From positions 124,001 to 188,000 of the forward strand of contig JAKAKL010000121.1 of NCBI GenBank assembly GCA_021824565.1: 64,000 bases of DNA. Direction: 5' to 3'. The stretch comes from Bacteroidota bacterium (lineage in GTDB: Bacteria; Bacteroidota; Ignavibacteria; Ignavibacteriales; Ignavibacteriaceae). Of the stretch, positions 41,568 through 49,615 are shown one piece after another (position 1 is the stretch's first letter; each line of letters starts with the position of its first letter). The translations under genes were made by a program, and so were the position numbers. Under the pieces are notes generated by a model, which ran no database searches, was not told the origin of the DNA, and worked only from the letters and a program-made list of their open reading frames with translations.

Positions 41568-42335
41568 ATGAAAAGAATTATTATCCTTTTTATTATGCTT
41601 TGTTTTTTCTCTATTACAAATGTTTTTTCACAGCAACAGGAGGAAACTATATTTTTAAAAGATGGCTCAATTATACATGGGATATTAATTGAGCAGATGT
41701 CAGGTGGGTCGCTTAAAATTAAAACACATGATGGAAATATTTTCGTTTATAAGATGGATGATATTGAAAAGATTTCAACTTCTTCTGAACAAAATTCTAT
41801 TTATAACACTAGGAGAACAGGTTTATTTTATTTGTGGCATGCAGGAATTATGACAGCAGGTGCTATTGCGGGAGATGGAATAAATGAATCAGTAGGTCAA
41901 TCTGTATTTGCTGTAGGCTCCATCGTTGGCGATAGAATTAATGATATAATCCGAATAGGTGTAGGCGCCGAATATAACAATTATCCCAATGGAACAACCG
42001 TCCCTGTTTATGTTGACTTTAGAATTAATGCGTTACAAAGCCGAGTTTCGCCAATATTTTTTCTGGATGTTGGTTATTCATTAGCATGGATAAATAATCT
42101 CGCAGGTATAAACGGAGACGGATTATTTCTGAGTGTGGGCAGTGGTGCTGAATTTGGACTAGATAACGGAAATGTCTTATTTGTTGAATTATGTTATAGA
42201 AGACAATGGTCAGAGTTGATTAATTCAGCCTATGCTTATTATTGGAATGGTTACACCTATGATTATTATTCATACTCTAATAACACAAAAATTTCTTATG
42301 GCTTCTTAAGCATAATGTTTGGTTATGGATTCTAA
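41568..42335 (+). CDS. Predicted outer-membrane protein with N-terminal beta domain
   Basis: The frame is open from 41427, but ATG 41568 follows ACGGAG and opens a signal peptide (M-K-R-I-I-I-L-F-I-M-L-C-F-F-S ... V-F-S), giving 255 residues. Next comes a small beta unit, I-F-L-K-D-G-S-I-I-H-G-I-L-I-E-Q ... V-Y-K-M-D-D-I-E-K-I, of the kind found in Lsm/SH3-like domains of Bacteroidota surface proteins. The rest is aromatic beta strands ending in G-F-L-S-I-M-F-G-Y-G-F, an outer-membrane terminal strand. Function unknown. It may be co-transcribed with the HpaA-like gene, 53 bp upstream. Confidence 0.6.
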   Translation: MKRIIILFIMLCFFSITNVFSQQQEETIFLKDGSIIHGILIEQMSGGSLKIKTHDGNIFVYKMDDIEKISTSSEQNSIYNTRRTGLFYLWHAGIMTAGAIAGDGINESVGQSVFAVGSIVGDRINDIIRIGVGAEYNNYPNGTTVPVYVDFRINALQSRVSPIFFLDVGYSLAWINNLAGINGDGLFLSVGSGAEFGLDNGNVLFVELCYRRQWSELINSAYAYYWNGYTYDYYSYSNNTKISYGFLSIMFGYGF

Positions 42336-42361
42336 TGATAACTTAAAAAATATATTGAAAA

Positions 42362-43117
42362 ACCTGTTGTGCGAAAAAAAAGAAACAGTCTGAAAATTGT
42401 AAAGTGTTTAAAACCAAAAAACACAATACAAAATTTTGGATTCCGTTCGTGCACAATAAAGAAATTTCGACAAAGTCTATAGTATCGTTAAAAAGTTATT
42501 TAAAGATCAAATACTCAGTGAAGGTAATTTTCTTAGATATGGCGTCATGTCTAAGTTCTCAAACATCGAGATAATCACACTTTCTTTGGTAAGCAAAGCT
42601 CTTGGATCGACAGTGAGAATCATTTATTTGGGCAATTGAAAACAGAATTTATTAATGACTTTCCAAATCTAATTGATTGGATTCAGTACAATGTCAGACG
42701 AGGAAAACTTTTTGATAAGATCGAAAAAGTCAGTGGATTAATGACTAAAGAAATCATAGAAGAAGAATATATTCATATTGTTGACTATATGCCTGCGGAA
42801 GTATGTAAATTATCTAGTGCGGGAAGATCAAGAGTTTGCAAAGAATTCTTTGAAACATCCCTGGATAAAGGATATTCTGTTGCGCCGAAGAGTTTTTACT
42901 TTGGATATATGTTTCATGGCCTTTGCACAAGAAGCAAAACTTTCATATCAGAAAAGCCATGAAAAGAATTGAAGTAGTCTTTTTCTCTGCTTTCCGATGG
43001 GTTATGATCAGAAGGAACTATGCTAATTCTTTCATGGTCTTAAAACCAGAGTGTTTTCTAAGATTACTGCCTGATTATTTTACGAGATCAATAAGTTTTT
43101 CGCTAACAAAATTTAAA
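42362..43117 (+). pseudogene. Decayed IS982-family insertion sequence
   Basis: A degenerate transposase is spread over two or more frames. The first part (42456-42602) reads F-D-K-V-Y-S-I-V-K-K-L-F then L-S-L-V-S-K-A-L-G, shifts by one base, and continues as D-S-E-N-H-L-F-G-Q-L-K-T-E-F. The DDE-region motif V-D-Y-M-P-A-E-V-C-K-L-S-S-A-G-R-S-R-V-C is clear at ~42780. A large middle part is lost, and the tail L-K-T-R-V-F-S-K-I-T-A, stop, L-F-Y-E-I-N-K-F-F-A-N-K-I is recognisable at 43030-43117. A left-end repeat ACCTGTTGTGCGAA lies at 42362-42375; the right end is missing. Confidence 0.75.
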
Positions 43118-43137
43118 TAGTCTAAAGGAAAATATTT

Positions 43138-45303
43138 ATGAAAAATTTTTTTCTTACCATTTTTCTATTAGTGTGTTGCTATCTCAAGATAGAAGCACAG
43201 ACCTGGCAGCAATTGCCCGGTCCTTATGGGGGATATGTAATATCATTAGAGATCAATCCTCAGAATCAAGCCATTATGTATGCCGGAACCCGTGGCGGTG
43301 ATTTATATGAGTCGACCACCAGCGGCAATCAATGGTCTAAGCTTTATTCGTTTGGAAGCAACATCTGGTCAGTTACCCTTGATCCTATTACGCCAAGTAA
43401 TGTATATGTCGGAACAGAATCAGGCGGATTGTTTCAATCGACTGACAACGGAGGGAACTGGAATAACATCAGCCCCACAAGCAAACAAATAACCGACATT
43501 GTCATTGATCCGAAAAATAATTCTATCCTTTATGCGAGCGTGAACGGGGACGGCATTTACAAATCAACGAACCAAGGAAGTTCGTGGTCGCTCGTTACAG
43601 TCGGACTCAATAATAATCAAATTTACTCGCTTGCAATCGATCCCTCAAACTCTCAAATCCTCTATGCCGGAGGAAGCGGGACGGTGTACAAAAGCCAATC
43701 CGGCGGTCTTACGTGGTCCGCACTCTATTCTCCTTACAGCCACATAACTTCCATTGTGATTGATCCGAACAATACGAACAATTTATTCATAGGAACATTG
43801 GGCGGCATTTATAAATCGATTGATAAAGGAAGCAACTGGAATTCGATGAATAATGGTCTCACAAACACCAAGGTACATTCGCTTATTCTGTCATCCTCCA
43901 ATTCCTCAATATTGTATGCGGGCACTGAAGGAGGACTCTTTAAATCGATTACCGGCGGCTCAAGCTGGACGCTGAATCTCAGCCCTGCCGGACAGACTAC
44001 CGTCAATTCACTTTGTATAAATTCTTCAAACTCTAATTCGGTATTTGCCGGCTGCGATGGAGACGGAATATTTGAGACAACGAATGGAGGAAGTGTGTGG
44101 ACTGCAACTAATTCGGGGCTTACTAATTTGAATATATGGAAAATTGTAGCCGATCCCCAGCATGCAAATATACTTTACGTCGGTACGGAAGTAGGAGGAA
44201 TTTTCAAAACAACTGACTGGGGAAATACCTGGACGTTGATGAAACAATTGCAGAATGTATACACGCTTGCTGTCGATAACTTTAATCCAAATATTGTCTA
44301 TGCTGGAACAAATGGCAATGGTATCTATAAGTCTCTTGACGGAGGAAAAACCTGGAGTCAGTTCAATAACGGATTATCAAATCCCCAAGTGTGGGACATA
44401 GCGATCGATCCGACTAATACCACGGTGCTTTATGTGGCAACCCAAGGGGGAGTGTATAAATCAGCTGATGGTGCTGCAAGCTGGGTGCTTGCCTACAGTC
44501 CATTTCTTGAAGGTTGTTATTCGGTCGCAATTGATCCCTCAAACACGAATACTGTTTACATGGGCTCAGGCGTGTATGATGGCCCCATAAAACAGAGTAC
44601 CGATGGCGGCTCTTCATGGAGTTCTTTTGGGAGCGGAATTGATTTCGAGAATATCTTTGCACTAAAGGTAATTCCTACTAACCCAAGTACGGTGTATGCC
44701 GGCGGCTTTGGAGGTTCCTTTACTACGTATTCAGGGCTCTTTAGCCTTCCGTATGGTTTTTCAAATTGGACAAAAGACATTGATAATTTCTATACATCGG
44801 AAGTTGCTTTTAATCCAGCAAATGTATCTGAGATTTATGCCTCATCATTTAATGAGGGCATATCCCGTTCTACCGATGGAGGAAATTCATGGAATGGGAT
44901 AAGCAATTCATTGTCATATTCTACTTCTGATGCAGTGTGTTTTGACAGTAATGAAGTATTTGCGGCTTTTCGCTATGGCGGCATGTGGGAAACAAACTCG
45001 CTCATTACAGAAATAAAAAATCAAAATAAAAAAATACCAACAACATATTTATTGAGCCAAAACTATCCCAATCCATTCAACCCAACAACGACAATAAACT
45101 ATTCAATTCCTAAATCAAGTTTTGTCACAATAATTGTATATGACATATTAGGAAGAGAAGTTGAAAATTTGGTTAATGAAGAAAAGAAGGCGGGCAATTA
45201 TTCTTTAAACTTCAACGCAAGCAGCCTTGCAAGCGGCGTGTATATCTATAAAATGCAAGCCGGGAAATTTATAGATACGAAGAAATTGATATTAATGAAG
45301 TAA
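43138..45303 (+). CDS. Large secreted beta-propeller with T9SS sorting domain
   Basis: A 721-residue protein with a signal peptide (M-K-N-F-F-L-T-I-F-L-L-V-C-C-Y-L). It carries a dozen or more BNR/sortilin-like repeats of ~45 residues with the core G-G-S-S-W, I-L-Y-A-G and V-A-I-D-P-S-N-T, so it forms one large or two tandem propellers. The C-terminus is a type A sorting domain: N-Y-P-N-P-F-N-P-T-T-T-I-N-Y-S-I-P ... S-G-V-Y-I-Y-K-M ... K-K-L-I-L-M-K. It would be exported by T9SS. It starts 21 bp after the IS982 remnant. Confidence 0.9.
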   Translation: MKNFFLTIFLLVCCYLKIEAQTWQQLPGPYGGYVISLEINPQNQAIMYAGTRGGDLYESTTSGNQWSKLYSFGSNIWSVTLDPITPSNVYVGTESGGLFQSTDNGGNWNNISPTSKQITDIVIDPKNNSILYASVNGDGIYKSTNQGSSWSLVTVGLNNNQIYSLAIDPSNSQILYAGGSGTVYKSQSGGLTWSALYSPYSHITSIVIDPNNTNNLFIGTLGGIYKSIDKGSNWNSMNNGLTNTKVHSLILSSSNSSILYAGTEGGLFKSITGGSSWTLNLSPAGQTTVNSLCINSSNSNSVFAGCDGDGIFETTNGGSVWTATNSGLTNLNIWKIVADPQHANILYVGTEVGGIFKTTDWGNTWTLMKQLQNVYTLAVDNFNPNIVYAGTNGNGIYKSLDGGKTWSQFNNGLSNPQVWDIAIDPTNTTVLYVATQGGVYKSADGAASWVLAYSPFLEGCYSVAIDPSNTNTVYMGSGVYDGPIKQSTDGGSSWSSFGSGIDFENIFALKVIPTNPSTVYAGGFGGSFTTYSGLFSLPYGFSNWTKDIDNFYTSEVAFNPANVSEIYASSFNEGISRSTDGGNSWNGISNSLSYSTSDAVCFDSNEVFAAFRYGGMWETNSLITEIKNQNKKIPTTYLLSQNYPNPFNPTTTINYSIPKSSFVTIIVYDILGREVENLVNEEKKAGNYSLNFNASSLASGVYIYKMQAGKFIDTKKLILMK

Positions 45304-45379
45304 GTTCTTAATAGATTCTCCGTATTTTTATAATGTGTTGCATAATTAATATTTTGTAATTAGTTTTTAATATACAAAT

Positions 45380-45532
45380 ACTCGTTGTGTGAATTAACTT
45401 GTAAACCGTTGAAACGGTTATGATCTTATATGTTAACCCACGGATTAATCCGTGGGTTAATAAAAAACAATATGCTTCTTTTTAACTGTTTTTAACAGCT
45501 TATTAAATGCATTTCTAATTCACACAACGGGT
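45380..45532. mobile_element. MITE-like element 3 (153 bp) with 8-bp target duplication
   Basis: Inverted ends ACTCGTTGTGTGAATTA (45380-45396) and its near-complement at 45516-45532 match at 16 of 17 positions. The direct repeat ATACAAAT lies on each side (45372-45379 and 45533-45540), a classic 8-bp target-site duplication. Inside are the palindrome AACCGTTGAAACGGTT (near 45405) and a 28-bp perfect palindrome at 45433-45460. No ORF. The terminal 14 bases match the left end of the IS982 remnant at 12 of 14 positions, which suggests mobilisation by an IS982-type transposase. Confidence 0.78.
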
Positions 45533-45580
45533 ATACAAATATCTTTATCAGTCCATTTATAATTATTATATGAGGTACTT

Positions 45581-45814
45581 ATGCCAGCTACAATTAATTT
45601 CGATCTCGAACAAATAAAGTCTTTAATACTGCAATTCAGCACTGAAGAAAAAATTGAGCTGGCAAGATACATGGACAGCCTCACTTTAAGGAACAGGTTT
45701 GAAAAATTTTTTAACTCATTCAAAGAAATTCCTATATCATTTAACGATATAACTGCTGAAGTTGAGGCAGTAAGAGAAGAGAGGCATAAATATCATTCAC
45801 AGAATAATAAATGA
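45581..45814 (+). CDS. Antitoxin-like partner of the PIN toxin
   Basis: A 77-residue helical protein (L-E-Q-I-K-S-L-I-L-Q-F-S-T-E-E-K-I-E-L-A-R-Y-M) that overlaps the next gene by 4 bp (ATGA). Small size, an acidic and basic mix, and tight coupling to a PIN-domain gene support an antitoxin role. The F-x-x-E-E-K-I-E-L-A-R-Y pattern resembles small helix-turn-helix antitoxins paired with COG1569 PIN proteins. It begins 48 bp after MITE element 3. Confidence 0.6.
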   Translation: MPATINFDLEQIKSLILQFSTEEKIELARYMDSLTLRNRFEKFFNSFKEIPISFNDITAEVEAVREERHKYHSQNNK

Positions 45815-46218
45815 AAATTATAATTGATACGAATATCTGGATAAGTATTTTTATCAATAAAGAATTTCAATTCTTCATTGAAAAGATTTTAAGAAATGAT
45901 ATAAAAATAGCTTCATCGATACAACAAATAGCGGAAATATCAGCAGTATTAAAACATCCGAAACTTTCTTCATACATAAATAAAACATTTGCTGAAGAAT
46001 TTTTATTGTTATTTCTAAAAGCCGTTGAAATAGTAGAACCAAAAATAAAAATTACAGATTGCAGGGATGTAAAAGATAATTTTATTTTAGAAGCAGCCTT
46101 TAGCGGTAATATTGATTTCATAGTTACTGATGATGAAGATTTACTTGTGCTGGACCCATATAAGCAAATCAGAATTGTAAAAGTAAGAGATTTTTATAAT
46201 TTGGCTAAATTAAGATGA
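45811..46218 (+). CDS. PIN-domain toxin (COG1569 family)
   Basis: A 135-residue PIN protein: the first acidic residue is in I-I-I-D-T-N-I-W-I-S (Asp6), the next acid in A-E-I-S-A-V-L, then R-D-V-K-D-N-F-I-L-E-A-A and F-I-V-T-D-D-E-D-L-L. All expected metal-binding acids of the ribonuclease site are present, so it is probably active. PIN toxins cut RNA until neutralised by the partner. Its stop (46216-46218) is directly followed, in the same frame, by a T9SS tail remnant. Confidence 0.82.
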   Translation: MKIIIDTNIWISIFINKEFQFFIEKILRNDIKIASSIQQIAEISAVLKHPKLSSYINKTFAEEFLLLFLKAVEIVEPKIKITDCRDVKDNFILEAAFSGNIDFIVTDDEDLLVLDPYKQIRIVKVRDFYNLAKLR

Positions 46219-46485
46219 AGAAGCTGGTCCTACCCTTTTAATCTTACAACAATATACTACTCCGTTCTAAAACCAACCTTACTATCATACATGTATGTCT
46301 CTGCCTTAAAAATTTTTAATGTATTAGGAAACGAGATTGCTGCCCTCGTGAATGAGGAAAAGGGAGCGGGAAATTACAGCGTTCAGTTTTCAGCAGGCAG
46401 CCATCAGCTTGCAAGCGGCGTGTATTTTTATAAAATGCAAGCCGGGAAATTTGTGGAGACGAAGAAATTAATGTTGTTGAAATAA
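46219..46485 (+). pseudogene. Orphan T9SS sorting-domain fragment
   Basis: Directly after the PIN stop codon and in the same frame, 88 residues resemble only the end of a T9SS cargo protein: degraded Y-P-F-N-L-T-T-I-Y-Y-S-V, then L-K-I-F-N-V-L-G-N-E-I-A-A-L-V-N-E-E-K, S-G-V-Y-F-Y-K-M-Q-A-G-K-F and K-K-L-M-L-L-K. The first part has lost the intact N-P-F-N-P motif. No signal peptide or body is attached. A free-standing start at 46291 is possible but implausible. It looks like the tail of a lost propeller gene. Confidence 0.7.
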
Positions 46486-46559
46486 ATTGTGTAGTGATAA
46501 TTACATTAAGAATACTTATATTTTAGTGAAATAAAATTGCTTATAATAAATGTGAGTCG

Positions 46560-46796
46560 ATGATGTTTGAGCTAGATAGAATAACAGTCAACCCGCTTGT
46601 AATGGGAGGCAAACCATGTATTCGAGGAATGAGAGTAACTGTTGGTACGGTTGTCGGATTAGTTGCTGCAGGCCATTCTTTTGAGAAGATATTGGAATCT
46701 TATCCGTATCTTGAACTAGAAGATATAAAGCAGGCGCTGGCTTATGCGGCATGGCGTTCAGAAGAATTTGAAGTGCCAGTGAAATATGGGACTTAA
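46560..46796 (+). CDS. DUF433-family antitoxin
   Basis: A 78-residue protein with the DUF433 pattern: D-R-I-T-V-N-P-L-V-M-G-G-K-P-C-I-R-G-M-R, then L-V-A-A-G-H-S-F-E-K-I-L-E-S-Y-P-Y-L and D-I-K-Q-A-L-A-Y-A-A. DUF433 proteins are winged-helix antitoxins for PIN-like DUF5615 toxins, and one follows, overlapping by 11 bp. ATG 46560 or 46563 are both possible starts. Confidence 0.9.
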   Translation: MMFELDRITVNPLVMGGKPCIRGMRVTVGTVVGLVAAGHSFEKILESYPYLELEDIKQALAYAAWRSEEFEVPVKYGT

Positions 46797-47157
46797 AATA
46801 CTAATTGACATGAATATGTCGCCGGCATGGATAAACTTTTTCAAGTCAAATAAAATAGAATCTGTTCACTGGTCAAATGTTGGCAATATTAATGAAGAAG
46901 ATTCAGAGATATTAAATTACACAAAAGAAAATGGATACATTTTATTTACTAATGATTTGGATTTTGGCGCTTTATTAGCTGCTGGCAAGTTAAATTTACC
47001 GAGTGTAATTCAAATCCGGGCTCAAGACGTTCTTCCAGGGAATATTGGAGACCTGGTTATTGCTTCCTTAAGACAGTACGAAACATTGCTTAAAACGGGC
47101 GCTCTTATCAGCATTGACGAGGCTAAACAAAGGGCAAGGATATTACCGATTAAATAA
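46786..47157 (+). CDS. DUF5615-family PIN-like toxin
   Basis: A 123-residue protein of the PIN-like/Mut7-C group: I-L-I-D-M-N-M-S-P-A-W at the start, the acidic residues in E-D-S-E-I-L-N-Y and F-T-N-D-L-D-F-G, and R-A-Q-D-V-L-P-G-N-I-G-D. It is the toxin partner of the DUF433 antitoxin upstream. The pair is complete and looks intact, unlike the decayed pair at 38.1-38.5 kb. It marks the end of the accessory region. Confidence 0.85.
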   Translation: MGLKILIDMNMSPAWINFFKSNKIESVHWSNVGNINEEDSEILNYTKENGYILFTNDLDFGALLAAGKLNLPSVIQIRAQDVLPGNIGDLVIASLRQYETLLKTGALISIDEAKQRARILPIK

Positions 47158-47336
47158 AACTATTTACCTGGCTCCCTTTGAAACTTAAATGAGATTTACC
47201 CTACCCTGCAACATTTTATTTCTATGCCGCTTCCTTAATTGATTACTAAAAACTTTTTAGGTATGTTCATTATTGTATAATGATAAACCTGTGGTCTTAT
47301 CTAAAATTATTTTTTCAACTTTTTTGAAATTCACAG

Positions 47337-48677
47337 ATGATAAAAGAAAACCAGTCTGAAAAAGGAAGCCTGAAAAAATTTTTAGGCGTTGGTTTTGGTG
47401 TGGCTGTTACTATCGGCGGTACTATCGGCGTAGGCATTTTAAGAACTCCCGGAATTGTTGCTGCACAATTAGGAAATTCTTATATGATCATGGCTGCATG
47501 GATAGCCGGGGGAATATTTGCGCTGCTCGGGACAATATCAATTATTGAGTTAGGAACAATGATTCCAAAAGCCGGAGGCTGGTATGTATACGTAAGAAGA
47601 GCTTTCGGCGATTACGGCGGGTTTGCAATCGGCTGGAGCGATTGGATCGCAACGAGCGCTTCTATAGCTTCAATCGCAATTGCTTTAGGTGAATTTTCCA
47701 CTTCATTTTTTTCTAATCAGCTAATTAACGCCAAAGAAGTTGCCGTGCTGTCTGTAATTATTTTAACTTTGCTTCAGTGGATTGGATTAAAATCCGGCAG
47801 TCGCACCCAGGCAATTACAAGTTTAATAAAAGCGCTTGCCTTCTTAGCATTAGTATTTGCTTGCTTTTATTTTGGAAAGAATTCCGTAACCGGTTATTCA
47901 AATAATGAAAACTTTATAAGAGCAAATTCTTCACAAAGCTTATTTGCGGCATTTATAATAGCGCTTCAGTCGATAATATTTACTTACGACGGCTGGTACA
48001 GCGCAATTTATTTCACGGAAGAAGATAAAAATCCGGGCAAAAATTTGCCGCGTTCAGCAATAGGCGGAGTATTAATTACAATTGCTATTTATGTTCTTGT
48101 TAATTTAGGATTGCTTTACGTATTGCCGTTGTCGAAGTTAGCCGCATCCACGGCGCCTGCAACCAGCGCGGCTGTAATTATTTTTGGTAATAACGGCGGC
48201 AGAATTATTACTTTGCTTTCTATCGCTGCTTTAATCAGCATTTTAAATGCAGTTCTGTTAATTGCTACAAGAATATTATTCGGCTTAGGAAGAGATAAAC
48301 TTTTTTCAACAAAAATTATTTCAGTAAGCAAAGGCGGAACGCCCCGCTCCGCTCTTTTAATATGCTCTGCCTTCGTAGTTTTTCTTATTATATCCGGCAC
48401 GCTGGAAATACTGATTGCTATCTCCGCCTTATTCTACGTGATAAATTATCTTGCAGGCTTTTCATCATTATTTTATTTAAGAAAAAAAGAACCCAAGCTG
48501 AAAAGACCGTATAAAACTTTTGGTTATCCATGGACGCCGATTCTTTTTCTTGCAGGAGCAGTAACTTTTTTTATCGGAGATATATTCAGCGAACCTATGA
48601 ACGCCGTTTTCGCAATAGCATATCTTCTCCTTAGCTATCCTGCTTTTAAACTGATTAATAAATTAAATTCAAATTAG
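47337..48677 (+). CDS. Amino acid permease (APC family)
   Basis: A 446-residue membrane protein with about twelve helices. The N-terminal G-V-G-F-G-V-A-V-T-I-G-G-T-I-G-V-G-I-L-R-T-P-G is the substrate-binding unwound helix of the APC superfamily. A second helix, P-K-A-G-G-W-Y-V-Y-V-R-R-A-F-G, matches the family. Such proteins take up or exchange amino acids in symport. The substrate cannot be read from sequence. Converges with the universal stress gene 8 bp away. Confidence 0.88.
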   Translation: MIKENQSEKGSLKKFLGVGFGVAVTIGGTIGVGILRTPGIVAAQLGNSYMIMAAWIAGGIFALLGTISIIELGTMIPKAGGWYVYVRRAFGDYGGFAIGWSDWIATSASIASIAIALGEFSTSFFSNQLINAKEVAVLSVIILTLLQWIGLKSGSRTQAITSLIKALAFLALVFACFYFGKNSVTGYSNNENFIRANSSQSLFAAFIIALQSIIFTYDGWYSAIYFTEEDKNPGKNLPRSAIGGVLITIAIYVLVNLGLLYVLPLSKLAASTAPATSAAVIIFGNNGGRIITLLSIAALISILNAVLLIATRILFGLGRDKLFSTKIISVSKGGTPRSALLICSAFVVFLIISGTLEILIAISALFYVINYLAGFSSLFYLRKKEPKLKRPYKTFGYPWTPILFLAGAVTFFIGDIFSEPMNAVFAIAYLLLSYPAFKLINKLNSN

Positions 48678-48685
48678 ATTCATAT

Positions 48686-49615
48686 TTATTTTTTAAGACC
48701 ATTTTGAACGGGAACAAGAAGCAGCGGAACCTTGCTGGCTTTGCTTATTTTAGGAGTAATACTGCCCGCCCAAAACGCTTCTGCGCCTTTTGTTCCGTGA
48801 GTAGCGAGAACTATTAAATCCGAGCGCAGAACTTTTGCGGTTTCAATTATCGCAGCGTCGGGATCATTCCTTGAAGCGCTGACTGTTATGCTTAATTCTT
48901 TTTGTTCGTATTTCACTTTTAGATTTTCTAAATATTCTTTTGCGTCCGGGACAAGCATATCCATCATTCTTGTAGTTGTTGCCGGAAGCAGTCTATTTGC
49001 AGCCGAGACTTCGCCGGACATAGTTCCAAAATTCGGTATCGCAGTAAGTAGATGCATCTTTGCAGAACATAATTTCGCCAGACCCGAAGCGTACTCAAGA
49101 GCTTGCTCATGATCGGGATTGCCGTCCAGCGGTATTAAAAAATTTTTGAACTGGAATTCGTAGTTCAAATTTTTCGTCTCGGAATTTATTAACAATACCG
49201 GCGTACTACCTCGAGATATAACTTGCTGGGCTACCGAGCCGAATATCATTCCATGAAGCCTGACATTGCCGTGCATGCAAAGCAAAACTATGTCCTGATT
49301 TAATTCTTTAATATGATCTGCAATGCTTTTAGGAACATCTTTAACTTTTTCTTCGTGAACATGGATCTCTGTTGTTATTCCGTTAAATATTTTCTTTGCT
49401 GCAATTGCATTTAAATATTCTTCAGCCTGCTTTGAATGCTTTAGGTGCCGCTGTCCGTGCACTTTTTCAGGAGCATCTTTCTCGATTATGTGAATCAGCG
49501 TTACGGATGTATTTAATTTCTTAGCAAGATAAGATGATGCAGGCAAAACTGATTCGGCTAAAGAAGAACCGTCAAGCGGAACTAACAAACGCTTAATTAA
49601 TAATTTATCCAACAA
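48686..49615 (-). CDS. Tandem universal stress protein
   Basis: A 309-residue protein of two Usp domains in tandem. The first (~1-150) ends in M-H-G-N-V-R-L-H-G-M-I-F-G-S-V-A-Q-Q-V-I and the second (~160-305) in T-H-G-T-K-G-A-E-A-F-W-A-G-S-I-T; both carry the G-x2-G-x9-G-S/T-type loop used for ATP binding. It overlaps mntH by 11 bp and is third in the mntR-mntH-usp operon, suggesting a stress response tied to manganese status. Its precise role is unknown. Confidence 0.9.
   Translation of the reverse strand: MLDKLLIKRLLVPLDGSSLAESVLPASSYLAKKLNTSVTLIHIIEKDAPEKVHGQRHLKHSKQAEEYLNAIAAKKIFNGITTEIHVHEEKVKDVPKSIADHIKELNQDIVLLCMHGNVRLHGMIFGSVAQQVISRGSTPVLLINSETKNLNYEFQFKNFLIPLDGNPDHEQALEYASGLAKLCSAKMHLLTAIPNFGTMSGEVSAANRLLPATTTRMMDMLVPDAKEYLENLKVKYEQKELSITVSASRNDPDAAIIETAKVLRSDLIVLATHGTKGAEAFWAGSITPKISKASKVPLLLVPVQNGLKK

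Noticed and set aside
42636-42962. Intact small gene of 108 codons
   Set aside because: Its sequence is the middle of an IS982-type transposase, with the frame broken on both sides, so it is part of a pseudogene.
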